A stretch of 64,000 nucleotides of DNA from Shimia sp. SK013 (GTDB lineage Bacteria > Pseudomonadota > Alphaproteobacteria > Rhodobacterales > Rhodobacteraceae): positions 186,001 through 250,000 of the forward strand of contig NZ_LAJH01000009.1 in assembly GCF_001292625.1 (NCBI RefSeq). Reading direction: 5' to 3'. A model generated the notes under the pieces. That model ran no database searches, was not told where the DNA came from, and saw nothing but the letters and a program-made list of their open reading frames with translations. Positions 8,924-16,678 of this stretch are shown here, piece by piece. Position 1 is the stretch's first letter; every line of letters begins with the position of its first letter. The position numbers were made by a program, and so were the translations under genes.

Positions 8924-10405
8924 ATGGAGAGTGTTGTGGTCGAAGTTCTGAAGTTCACTTTTGTCGAAACCGTGCTGGATGAGATTGCCAAAGCCGAAGG
9001 CCGTGTCGCGCTGTTGGTGCCCATTGAAGGCAATCTTGGACAAGAGGCGCGGCGCGTGAACCGGTTGACCAAGGGCGCAGTCGAGCGGATGCAGCTCGCC
9101 AAAGCAGACACTGCCAAAGTGGGCGATGTGGTCAGCTTGGCATGGCCTGCAGGTATGGCTGCGGAAGCTGTGGACATTGTGTTCTTGCCGCGTCAGTGCT
9201 CGATTGAAGACGCCCGCAAAGCTGGGGCGGCGGTGGCCAAAAAACGTGGCACGGCGGCATTGCTTGCGGCGCTTGGTAATCACCCCAAGGCGGCGGAGAT
9301 TGTGGCCGGGTTGGCATTGCGTGACTATGGTTTTGACCAGCACAAAACAGCAGACCCGGCGGACGACGCGCGCGAAGTTACTGTAATGGCGTCCAAGCCA
9401 GCGGAGGTGGAATCAGCCGCAGCACCGCGTTTGGCGGTGGCAGAAGGCGTGTTTTTTACCCGCGACTTGGTGAACGAGCCGGCCAACGTATTGACCACAA
9501 CCGAGTTCGCCGATCGGCTGGTGGCGTTGAAGTCTTATGGCGTGGATGTCGAAGTTCTTGAGGAAGACAAGTTGGAAGAACTTGGCATGGGGGCATTGCT
9601 GTCCGTGGGTCAGGGATCTGTTAGCCCGTCCAAAGTTGTCGTGATGCAATGGAACGGCGCAGAAGACCGGAGCGCGCCGTTGGCTCTGGTGGGCAAAGGC
9701 GTGGTGTTTGACACAGGCGGAATTTCCCTAAAACCGGCAGGCGGCATGGAAGACATGACAATGGACATGGGCGGCGCGGGCGTTGTGGCTGGAGCCATGA
9801 AAGCGCTGGCATTGCGCAAAGCCAAGGCCAATGTGGTCGGGCTGATCGGATTGGTCGAAAACATGCCGTCCGGCAATGCGACCCGGCCGGGCGATGTTGT
9901 GACATCCATGAAGGGCGACACAATTGAGGTGATCAACACCGACGCCGAAGGACGTTTGGTGCTGTGTGACGTGATGCATTACGCGCAGGAGCGGTTCAGC
10001 CCGGCAGCAATGGTGGATCTGGCCACTTTGACCGGCGCGATCATCATCGGGTTGGGCCATGACAATGCGGGTGTGTTTTCCAACGATGACGCATTTTGCA
10101 ACGGGTTTCTGAAAGCGGCTGCGGCTGAGGGCGAAGGTGCCTGGCGGATGCCGTTGGGCAAATCGTATGCCGACCAGCTCAAGAGCCGGATTGCCGACGT
10201 CAAAAACGTCGGCGGGCGGCCCGCCGGGTCGGTCACCGCAGCGGAATTCCTGAACCGTTTTGTCGGTGAAGATATGCCGTGGATCCACTTGGACATCGCG
10301 GGCGTGGCAAGTGTGAAAGGCGACACAGCGATGGCGCCGAAGGGTGCGACTGGCTGGGGCGTGATGGCGCTGAGCCGGTTGGTGGCCGACAAGTTCGAGG
10401 TCTAA
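8924..10405 (+). CDS. pepA: cytosol (leucyl) aminopeptidase, M17 family
   Basis: A 493-residue M17 metallo-aminopeptidase that removes N-terminal residues from peptides using two metal ions. The signature NTDAEGRL is at 338-345, and the metal-ligand lysine segment GKGVVFDTGGISLK is at about 257-270. The N-terminal macro-like domain (1-150) and C-terminal catalytic domain match the family length. The ATG at 8924 has no clear ribosome binding site; an in-frame GTG at 8936 is preceded by GGAGAG and is a possible alternative. holC follows six bases after the stop, as in many proteobacteria. Confidence 0.95.
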   Translation: MESVVVEVLKFTFVETVLDEIAKAEGRVALLVPIEGNLGQEARRVNRLTKGAVERMQLAKADTAKVGDVVSLAWPAGMAAEAVDIVFLPRQCSIEDARKAGAAVAKKRGTAALLAALGNHPKAAEIVAGLALRDYGFDQHKTADPADDAREVTVMASKPAEVESAAAPRLAVAEGVFFTRDLVNEPANVLTTTEFADRLVALKSYGVDVEVLEEDKLEELGMGALLSVGQGSVSPSKVVVMQWNGAEDRSAPLALVGKGVVFDTGGISLKPAGGMEDMTMDMGGAGVVAGAMKALALRKAKANVVGLIGLVENMPSGNATRPGDVVTSMKGDTIEVINTDAEGRLVLCDVMHYAQERFSPAAMVDLATLTGAIIIGLGHDNAGVFSNDDAFCNGFLKAAAAEGEGAWRMPLGKSYADQLKSRIADVKNVGGRPAGSVTAAEFLNRFVGEDMPWIHLDIAGVASVKGDTAMAPKGATGWGVMALSRLVADKFEV

Positions 10406-10410
10406 ATCTT

Positions 10411-10878
10411 TTGGGTGCCGCGTATTTTTACCACCTGACACAAGCGCCGGTCGACGTGACCCTGCCGCGCCTTTTGGAAAAGGCGCGCGGGGCTGGCTGG
10501 CGTATTGTCGTGCGCGGCACCAATTCCGAACGTATGGCCTGGCTGGATGAAAAGCTGTGGCAACAGGGGGACGCCAGTTTTCTGGCGCATGGTCTTGCAG
10601 GGGGCGCGCATGATGATTTGCAGCCGATCCTTTTGACAACCGAAGTGGACGCGCCAAATGAGGCGGCGTGCCTGATGTCAATTGACGGGGCGGTTGTGAG
10701 CCCGCAGGAAGTGCAGGCATCAGAACGTGTGTGCATCTTGTTTGACGGCTATGATCAGGATGCGGTGGCCTATGCGCGCACGCAGTGGAAGGCGCTGACA
10801 GACGCGGGCTGCGCGGCTCAGTATTGGTCTGAGGAAAGCGGTGCGTGGCAGAAGAAGGCGGAGAAGGAAGAGGGGTAG
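10411..10878 (+). CDS. holC: DNA polymerase III subunit chi
   Basis: HolC (chi) links the clamp loader to SSB in the replicative polymerase. The 155-residue product begins GAAYFYHLTQ and continues with TLPRLLEKARGAGWRI and RMAWLDEKLW, typical of chi. No ATG is available at this position. The start is assigned to TTG at 10411, preceded at about ten bases by GAGG (10397-10400, inside the end of pepA). Longer upstream reading would run through pepA in another frame. The C-terminal tail is Lys/Glu-rich. Position right after pepA supports the call. Confidence 0.88.
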   Translation: MGAAYFYHLTQAPVDVTLPRLLEKARGAGWRIVVRGTNSERMAWLDEKLWQQGDASFLAHGLAGGAHDDLQPILLTTEVDAPNEAACLMSIDGAVVSPQEVQASERVCILFDGYDQDAVAYARTQWKALTDAGCAAQYWSEESGAWQKKAEKEEG

Positions 10879-11004
10879 GGGCTTTGATGCGCCCCCTGAG
10901 AATGGCAGTTTTTGCGCCAATCTAACCCTTGCTGCGACCATTTCAGATGGCCGCTTTCAATTTTGCGAGAAAGCCCAACTACGGCAATTTTCCGGCCCCG
11001 CGTG

Positions 11005-11385
11005 TCAGGCAGTGCCGTCGGTTAGATCTTGGGCAAGCATCATCGCGTTTCCATCAGGGTCGTAGAAGGTGGCCGTCTTGACCATGCCCTCGACGACATC
11101 TGTTTCGCCGTCAAATTTCACGTTGGCCTGTTCCAGTTTAAGTCTCGCCATATCCAGATCGGCGATACCGAAAACGGGCACACAGTTTCCCGGCGCAGGT
11201 TTGGTGTGCTCGCCCAAACCAATTGTAACCCCGGTTGTATTGGTTTGAAGCTCTGACCAACCCGCCTCGTCTGCATGGTAGATTGTGTCGAAACCAAGCA
11301 TGGATTCGTACCACTCGGCACTTGCATGGCGATCTTTGACTGAAAGCGAAATTGTGATGGTTTTTTCCAATGAAATAAGCGGCAT
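11005..11385 (-). CDS. VOC (glyoxalase/bleomycin resistance/dioxygenase) superfamily protein
   Basis: A 126-residue single-domain vicinal-oxygen-chelate protein: SLSVKDRHASAEWYESMLGFD opens the first beta-alpha-beta module, and VKTATFYDPDGNAMMLAQ closes the second with the usual DPDGN turn and a following acidic or amide position. Substrate cannot be predicted. Good ribosome binding site AAGGAAAG. It is transcribed divergently from a winged-helix regulator, separated by only 39 bases that hold a 7-base-arm palindrome, so the regulator probably controls this gene. Confidence 0.85.
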   Translation of the reverse strand: MPLISLEKTITISLSVKDRHASAEWYESMLGFDTIYHADEAGWSELQTNTTGVTIGLGEHTKPAPGNCVPVFGIADLDMARLKLEQANVKFDGETDVVEGMVKTATFYDPDGNAMMLAQDLTDGTA

Positions 11386-11403
11386 TTTCTTTCCTTATTA
11401 TTA

Positions 11404-11424
11404 AAAGTATGCTAACTATACTTT
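11404..11424. promoter_or_regulatory. candidate operator palindrome between VOC gene and HxlR-like regulator
   Basis: A perfect inverted repeat, AAAGTAT then 7 bases then ATACTTT, fills half of the 39-base divergent intergenic gap and abuts the ATG of the regulator gene. Size and placement fit a dimeric winged-helix operator overlapping both promoters. Confidence 0.5.
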
Positions 11425-11976
11425 ATGGACATAGAGACGTTTGTCAACACCACATCAAGGGCTTGGGCTATCCCGATTTTGGCGAACCTGCATTATGGTA
11501 TTGCAGGGCGGCAGGCGCCGTTGCTGGCTGCAACTGGCGCGAGCAGGACAGCATTTGGTCAAAGTATGGACCACCTTATCTCGATCGGATTGATGGAGCG
11601 AAACCCGGGCTACGGCCACCCGCTGCGCCCAGAGTTTCGATTGACTGAGCTTGGTGTTCAGGCCGCGGCAATCGCCAGCAAAATCGACAGGGTCACGGCC
11701 AATGAGGATCAGGATTTGCTGCGGCGCTCATGGACTTTGCCTGTGCTGACAGCGATCCACAGACCGAGCCAGTTCAACGATATCAAGCGAACCCTCCGAA
11801 CGATTACAGATCGTGCTTTGTCGCAGTCGCTGAAAAAAATGGAAGCTAGAAGCTGGGTGCAACGTCATGTTGACGGAGCTGCTCGCCCGCCACGTTCGAT
11901 TTATCGTGCAGTGAACACTGGCGCATTGATAAGCAGTGTTGCAGCCAGCGAAGTCAGCCTTGTACCGCAAAGATGA
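11425..11976 (+). CDS. HxlR-like transcriptional regulator with two winged-helix domains
   Basis: A 183-residue protein. Residues about 97-165 have the HxlR pattern: a W-LPVL-AI opening, the recognition helix region ITDRALSQSLKKMEA and the wing PPRSIY. Residues about 10-85 form a second, similar winged helix (AWAIPILANL, ASRTAFGQSMDHL, LRPEFRLTELG), so the protein looks like an internal tandem. HxlR regulators often control divergent genes for aldehyde or oxidative stress responses. No Shine-Dalgarno precedes the ATG because the palindrome at 11404-11424 abuts it, so translation may be leaderless. The regulated gene is presumably the divergent VOC protein. Confidence 0.8.
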   Translation: MDIETFVNTTSRAWAIPILANLHYGIAGRQAPLLAATGASRTAFGQSMDHLISIGLMERNPGYGHPLRPEFRLTELGVQAAAIASKIDRVTANEDQDLLRRSWTLPVLTAIHRPSQFNDIKRTLRTITDRALSQSLKKMEARSWVQRHVDGAARPPRSIYRAVNTGALISSVAASEVSLVPQR

Positions 11977-12073
11977 CGCACGACGTGACACGAACGGCCA
12001 AAACCGGCAGAGGCTAAACAGAGATTCGGCAGAGCTCGAACTGCCCTCGCGGGGCGACTGCAAGGGCCGGTCT

Positions 12074-12655
12074 TTACCGCGTCAGGATCAGCCTGTTGCC
12101 GGCTATCGTGATCTGTTCAAACCGGCTCAGATAACTCATTCCCAAGAGCGAGCCCCGCATCTCGCCGCCGTTGATGCTGGCGGGGACGTTGTGGTCGGTG
12201 TAGCCGCCAAAGCGGATTTCTTCCAAACGGACGGGCGCGGTTTTCACCTCGCCATTGGCAGTCATGGCGCGGCCGAAAAACGGCAGGGTGTCGGGGTCAA
12301 GTCCGGCGCGGGCAGCGTCCTGCTTGGACAGGACAAGATCACTGGCGCCAGTGTCGACGATGAAATCCACGGAGACGCCGTTGATATCCAGCGTTGCGCG
12401 GAAATGGCCGTCCGGACCGCGGGGCAACTCAATTCGGCCTTCGTCTGTCAGGACGGTCTGCATAGGACGCACAGTGGACCGGATGTCTTCCCACAGCCCG
12501 AAGGCCAGGATCGCGCCGAGAAAAATGAGCCCCCAGATCGCCGCGTGTTGCATCGTTTTGTTCAGGTTCAGGCGGCCTCTGCCCAAGGAAAAGTATCCGA
12601 TCAGCAGAAGTAGTAAGACCAGATAGACCAGATTTCCAATGTCGATGTCGGTCAT
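12074..12655 (-). CDS. membrane-anchored clan AA aspartic protease (TIGR02281 type)
   Basis: A 193-residue protein with two N-terminal membrane helices (about 8-22 and 38-54) and a single retropepsin-like domain containing the active-site DTGAS at 101-105, preceded by VDFIV and followed by a beta-rich core (LLGMSYLSRF near the C terminus). Retropepsins act as homodimers, so this is likely a periplasm-facing dimeric protease. Substrate unknown. It lies 55 bases downstream of marC on the same strand and may be co-transcribed. Confidence 0.87.
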   Translation of the reverse strand: MTDIDIGNLVYLVLLLLLIGYFSLGRGRLNLNKTMQHAAIWGLIFLGAILAFGLWEDIRSTVRPMQTVLTDEGRIELPRGPDGHFRATLDINGVSVDFIVDTGASDLVLSKQDAARAGLDPDTLPFFGRAMTANGEVKTAPVRLEEIRFGGYTDHNVPASINGGEMRGSLLGMSYLSRFEQITIAGNRLILTR

Positions 12656-12709
12656 ATGTCCTCCTGTGGGACAATATATATGTCTGAAATCATGTTAAAA
12701 AAAGAGGGC

Positions 12710-13336
12710 TTAGCCCATCAGGCCCACGTCGCGCAGCCCATCCAGGATAAATTGCACAGACAGCGCGGCAAGCAGCATACCAAAAAGGCGCGTTACCACA
12801 TTGATTCCGGTGCGGCCCAGGAGGCGTTCCACGAAACCTGCGGTGAGGAAGAGCATCAATAGCAGCGCAATGACGGAGAAAGCCACGCCAAGTATCATAA
12901 GCTTGTCTTCGATCTCGCTATATTGGCCGGTCAGAAGAATGATCGTGGTGATCGCGCCGGGGCCGGAGATCAAAGGCAGGGCCAATGGAAATACAGAGGG
13001 ATCTTGATAGTCTTCTTCTTCGGCTTCCTCTGCTTGGCCTTCGCGCCGTTTGGTACGGCGTTCAAATAACATGTCAAAAGCGGTGATGAACAAAAGCAAC
13101 CCGCCGGCAATCCGGAAGGCCGGCATGGTAATGCCGATGAATCCGAGAACGGTTTCCCCAAGGAAGGCAAATATGCACAGCAAGACAGAGGCGATCACGC
13201 AGGCCCGAATAGCGATCTTGCGACGCTCTACCTTGGGGACGCCTTGCGTCTGCGAAATGAAAATCGGCAACAGCCCAATAGGGTCAATAATCACGAAGAG
13301 CGTGACAAACGCCGAAATGAGCGCGGTGGTTTCCAT
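12710..13336 (-). CDS. MarC family integral membrane protein
   Basis: A 208-residue six-helix membrane protein of the MarC/UPF0056 family, recognisable from the opening ALISAFVTLFVIIDPIGLLP and the repeated motif FPLALPLISGPGAI in the second half, reflecting the inverted two-repeat fold. A cytoplasmic charged loop (RRTKRREGQAEEAEEED, about 94-110) separates the halves. Despite the historical name the family has no proven link to multiple antibiotic resistance and its substrate is unknown. Confidence 0.9.
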   Translation of the reverse strand: METTALISAFVTLFVIIDPIGLLPIFISQTQGVPKVERRKIAIRACVIASVLLCIFAFLGETVLGFIGITMPAFRIAGGLLLFITAFDMLFERRTKRREGQAEEAEEEDYQDPSVFPLALPLISGPGAITTIILLTGQYSEIEDKLMILGVAFSVIALLLMLFLTAGFVERLLGRTGINVVTRLFGMLLAALSVQFILDGLRDVGLMG

Positions 13337-13373
13337 GAGTATCCCTGCGACGATTCTGAGGTCAGGCTAACAG

Positions 13374-15227
13374 TCAGCCTCCGGCGCGTTCAAGTTTTTC
13401 CAGTGCCTTCATCCAAAGATCTTCGGCGCGGTCCTGTGCATCGCGCACTTCGCCATATTTTTTCTGCCAAACTTCCATCTCGCCAAGTTTACTGTCCTCA
13501 TAAAGCGCGGGATCAGCGAGTTTTTTGGCCAGTTTGTCCGCCATGTCGTTGAGTTTCTCGACGCGTTGCTCGGATTTGCGCACTTCGGCGCGCAGGGTGA
13601 GGATGTCGTCGCGACTGGCTTTCTTGGCGGCGGGTTTGGCTTTGGTTTTGGCCTTGCCCATCGGTTTGTCAGATGTGAGCAGAAGTTTGCGGTACGCCTG
13701 AAGGTCTTCTTCGTAGGGTTTGACGGTGCCGTCTTTGACCAACCAGAGCCGGTCCGCGACCAGTGTCAGCAGGTGCATGTCGTGGCTGACCAGAATGACC
13801 GCGCCGGTGTAAGCGGTGAGCGCCTCGACCAAAGCTTCGCGGCTTTCGATGTCGAGGTGGTTGGTCGGCTCATCGAGGATCAAAAGATGCGGTGCGTCCA
13901 AGGTTGCCAGAAGCAGCGACAAGCGGGCCTTTTGGCCCCCTGACAGACGACCGACTTCGGTTTCGGCTTGCGCGGCGCCAAGGCCAAATCCGGCAAGACG
14001 GGCGCGCAGGCGGGCCTGTCCTTCGGCGGGGCGTTCGCGCATCAAGTGTTGGATCGGGGTTTCATCAACGTAGAGCTCGTCCACCTGGTGCTGAGCGAAA
14101 AAGCCGATGCGCAATTTGGTGGAGGTGACGAATTTCCCACCCATCGGGTCCAGTCTGGCGGAGAGCAGTTTTGCAAGCGTGGATTTACCCTGACCGTTCT
14201 TGCCCAATAGCGCGATGCGGTCGTCCTGATCGATGCGCAGGTCGAGGTTTTTCAACACAACCGTGTCGCCATACCCCGTGGAGCCGCCCTCGATCGAGAT
14301 GATCGGCGGGGAGAGTTCCTCGGGTGTTGGGAAGGTAAAAACCACGCGTGCCGCGTCTTCGGGCGCAGTGATCGGGGTCATCTTCTCCAGCATTTTCACG
14401 CGGCTTTGCGCTTGTTTGGCTTTGGAGGCTTTGGCTTTGAAACGGTCGACAAATGCCTGCAGGTGTTCGCGATGGGCGGCTTGTTTTTTGGCTGCCGCAG
14501 CCTGTACCGCGCGTTGTTCAGCGCGTTGTTTGGCAAACTGATCATATGGGCCGGTGTAGTAGGTCAGTTTTCTTTCATCCAGATGCAGGATGGCGCCCAC
14601 GGAGCGGTTCAGAAGTTCGCGGTCGTGGGAGATGATCAGAACCGTGTGCGGGTATTTGACCAGATAATTTTCCAGCCACAGCGCGCCTTCGAGATCGAGG
14701 TAGTTGGTCGGTTCATCCAGCAGCAGGTAGTCGGGCTGCGAAAACAGAACGGCGGCAAGCGCGACTCGCATCCGCCAACCGCCCGAGAAGGCGGAGCAGG
14801 GCATCAGTTGTTCTTCGTGATCAAAGCCCAGACCTTTGAGGATGGAGCCGGCGCGGGCTTCGGCAGACCATGCGTCGATGTCCACCAGACGGGTCTGAAT
14901 TTCCGCGATACGGGCGGGATCGGTGGCGGTCTCGGATTCGGCCATAAGATTAGCGCGTTCGGTGTCCGCAGCCAGAACGGTGTTGATCAGCGAGACCTCG
15001 TTGGACGGCACCTCTTGGGCCACACCGCCGATGCGGGCGCGTCGGGGCAGGGTAATGGTGCCGCCCTCAAGCGCCAATTCGCCGCGAATAAGGCGAAAGA
15101 GCGTGGTTTTGCCAGCGCCGTTGCGCCCGATCAGGCCAACCTTGTGGCCCGGGGGAATCGTCGCGGAAGCGTCCTCAAACAGGGGGCGGCCTTCGACGGA
15201 GTATGAGATGTCTGAAATCTTGAGCAT
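13374..15227 (-). CDS. ABC-F family ATPase (YheS-like)
   Basis: A 617-residue soluble protein with two ABC ATPase domains and no membrane segment. First domain: Walker A GRNGAGKTT near residue 35, signature FSGGW. Second domain: Walker A GKNGQGKST, signature LSGGQ, Walker B LLILDEPTNHLD. The interdomain linker is a basic coiled coil (RFKAKASKAKQAQSR), and a Lys-rich coiled-coil tail follows. Overall order and linker match E. coli YheS, a translation factor of the ribosome-binding ABC-F class. Starts upstream at 15266 (GTG) are possible; MLKISDISYS at 15227 is family-typical although no strong ribosome binding site is seen. Confidence 0.9.
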   Translation of the reverse strand: MLKISDISYSVEGRPLFEDASATIPPGHKVGLIGRNGAGKTTLFRLIRGELALEGGTITLPRRARIGGVAQEVPSNEVSLINTVLAADTERANLMAESETATDPARIAEIQTRLVDIDAWSAEARAGSILKGLGFDHEEQLMPCSAFSGGWRMRVALAAVLFSQPDYLLLDEPTNYLDLEGALWLENYLVKYPHTVLIISHDRELLNRSVGAILHLDERKLTYYTGPYDQFAKQRAEQRAVQAAAAKKQAAHREHLQAFVDRFKAKASKAKQAQSRVKMLEKMTPITAPEDAARVVFTFPTPEELSPPIISIEGGSTGYGDTVVLKNLDLRIDQDDRIALLGKNGQGKSTLAKLLSARLDPMGGKFVTSTKLRIGFFAQHQVDELYVDETPIQHLMRERPAEGQARLRARLAGFGLGAAQAETEVGRLSGGQKARLSLLLATLDAPHLLILDEPTNHLDIESREALVEALTAYTGAVILVSHDMHLLTLVADRLWLVKDGTVKPYEEDLQAYRKLLLTSDKPMGKAKTKAKPAAKKASRDDILTLRAEVRKSEQRVEKLNDMADKLAKKLADPALYEDSKLGEMEVWQKKYGEVRDAQDRAEDLWMKALEKLERAGG

Positions 15228-15359
15228 GGGGGCGGTGTGACCCATGCGGGGCGTGGCGTCAATCACTGCTTTTCAAGTTGGAATTCGCATGGTATCGGGG
15301 CGCCAATTTGGAACTGGAAGCGGGCAAGGTGTCCGCACCGAAATTAGAGGAATACAGAC

Positions 15360-15782
15360 ATGACTCTGGAACGCACCTTCTCGATCATCAAACCCGACGC
15401 CACACGCCGCAACCTGACTGGCGCGATCAACGCCAAGTTCGAAGCAGCAGGCTTGCGCGTTGTTGCACAGAAGCGTATTCACCTGACCAAAGCACAAGCT
15501 GGCGTGTTCTACGCTGTGCACGCTGAGCGTCCTTTCTATGACGAGTTGTGCGAATTCATGGCGTCCGAGCCAATCGTTGCTCAGGTTCTGGAAGGCGAAG
15601 GCGCCATCGCGAAAAACCGCGAAGTTATGGGCGCAACCAACCCAGCAGACGCCGCCGCCGGTACAATCCGCGCCGAGTTTGCTGAATCTGTTGGTGAAAA
15701 CTCCGTACACGGTTCCGACGCGCCAGAAACTGCGGCAGTTGAAATCGCATACTTCTTCTCCGGTCTGGAGTTGGTGGGCTAA
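15360..15782 (+). CDS. ndk: nucleoside diphosphate kinase
   Basis: Ndk transfers the gamma phosphate between nucleoside tri- and diphosphates through a phosphohistidine. The 140-residue protein has the catalytic His117 in the signature NSVHGSD (114-120) and Lys11 in IKPDA. Length is exactly as expected. It is transcribed divergently from the ABC-F gene and followed by a strong terminator. Confidence 0.98.
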   Translation: MTLERTFSIIKPDATRRNLTGAINAKFEAAGLRVVAQKRIHLTKAQAGVFYAVHAERPFYDELCEFMASEPIVAQVLEGEGAIAKNREVMGATNPADAAAGTIRAEFAESVGENSVHGSDAPETAAVEIAYFFSGLELVG

Positions 15783-15811
15783 GCCAGCCACGTTCCTGAT
15801 GGAAGAATTTG

Positions 15812-15841
15812 AAACGCGGGAGGGAGACCTCTCGCGTTTTT
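15812..15841 (+). terminator. Rho-independent terminator of ndk
   Basis: Hairpin with arms AACGCG-G-GAGG and CCTC-T-CGCGTT around a GAGA loop, followed by a T run, 30 bases after the ndk stop. Confidence 0.8.
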
Positions 15842-15879
15842 CTGTTGCTGCGAGGTTTGGTGCGAGGGGCCAGCCCCTC

Positions 15880-15914
15880 GCGCTCCCCGGGATATTTGCA
15901 GCAAGAGGAAGATC
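15880..15914 (-). repeat. short dispersed intergenic element, copy 2
   Basis: Second copy of the element at 2157-2191. The plus-strand core is GGGATATTT, three variable bases, GCAAGAGGAAG. As with copy 1 it begins at the stop codon of a minus-strand gene, here the TfoX-like gene ending at 15913. Confidence 0.45.
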
Positions 15915-16245
15915 AGGCGCGTTTTTCTATGACGCCAATCTTATCAAGGGCGGCTTCGAGATCGGAGCGGCCTTTGTCGTGGGAAGAGGCTTTGAGAGCG
16001 TCGAACCGCTTGCGCAGCGCGTCTTTCTCTTTGCCTTTGCAATCGTTCCATGGACGGCCTTGCAAGCCCATCACCAGCACATAATAGCCGATGAAATGCG
16101 GGCGGGTGCCGGTTTTGAGCAGGCGCGCGTAGGTTTCATCCGGACCAAGCTCGCGGAGTTCTTCGGCGGTGGAGATGCCCGCGCGGGCGCAAGCCTGCTC
16201 GTAGGCGGGGCCGAGGTTCCGGATCGATGAAATTGCGGTGCTCAT
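15913..16245 (-). CDS. TfoX/Sxy C-terminal domain protein
   Basis: A 110-residue protein whose N-terminal 75 residues match the TfoX C-terminal (helix-hairpin-helix-like) domain: ISSIRNLGPAYEQACARAGI, ISTAEELRELGPDETYARLL, then YYVLVMGLQGRPW. There is no TfoX N-terminal domain, so a competence role is not implied. The C-terminal 35 residues are charged and helical. Stand-alone proteins of this kind are common in Rhodobacterales and functionally uncharacterised. Confidence 0.85.
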   Translation of the reverse strand: MSTAISSIRNLGPAYEQACARAGISTAEELRELGPDETYARLLKTGTRPHFIGYYVLVMGLQGRPWNDCKGKEKDALRKRFDALKASSHDKGRSDLEAALDKIGVIEKRA

Positions 16246-16282
16246 GCCTGCAGCTTAGTCGGCTGCGGCACAGGCGCAAGGT

Positions 16283-16402
16283 TCAGATAGATGCCCAGTC
16301 GGTGAAAATCTGTTTCGGCTTTTCCGGCTTGGGTTGGGCTTTGCTTTCCGGCTTACTTGTCGGCGCGGGCTTTTGGCCCTCGGGGGTGCTCACATATGGC
16401 AT
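16283..16402 (-). CDS. possible 39-residue Pro/Lys-rich small protein
   Basis: A short frame starting MPYVSTPEGQ and ending KQIFTDWASI, with a Pro/Lys/Ser-rich middle. TTGGAG lies seven bases before the ATG, a good ribosome binding site. The frame continues upstream in lower-quality sequence, so the internal ATG is the better start. No family is recognised. Support is the ribosome binding site and biased composition only, so it could be chance. Confidence 0.35.
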   Translation of the reverse strand: MPYVSTPEGQKPAPTSKPESKAQPKPEKPKQIFTDWASI

Positions 16403-16678
16403 TGTACTGCTCCAATGGTTTCGGGTCTGTTGCCCGGTGACGCCTTCTGACGTCTTGTGATTTTTGTAACATGGCACAGCAGTGGGGCTTGTGGGTGCCG
16501 GAAATGAGGTGATTTCTTGCCGATGTGGCGCGGAGATCACAGTGTTGAAACTGTATTCTGGCGGCACAAAACACTTGATTGGGGAGGCAATGCTTTCCAA
16601 GGTTGCAGGGACGGATATACAAGTTGCGCGCAACGTTGTTGCACATTGCTTTGACGCAACCCATTTTAGGAGACGGTC
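16403..16678. other. gene-free stretch upstream of the AI-2E family gene
   Basis: 276 bases with no convincing coding frame. It must contain the promoter of the rightward three-gene membrane operon; only its ribosome binding site (TAGGAG, ending eight bases before the ATG at 16679) is clear. No structured RNA is recognised. Confidence 0.4.

Noticed and set aside
9728..10720. 330-residue minus-strand frame opposite pepA and holC
   Set aside because: Shadow of pepA, whose NTDAEGRL signature is on the plus strand; His/Arg-rich translation with no known fold.
14406..15206. 266-residue plus-strand frame opposite the ABC-F gene
   Set aside because: Shadow frame; the minus strand has two complete ABC ATPase domains.
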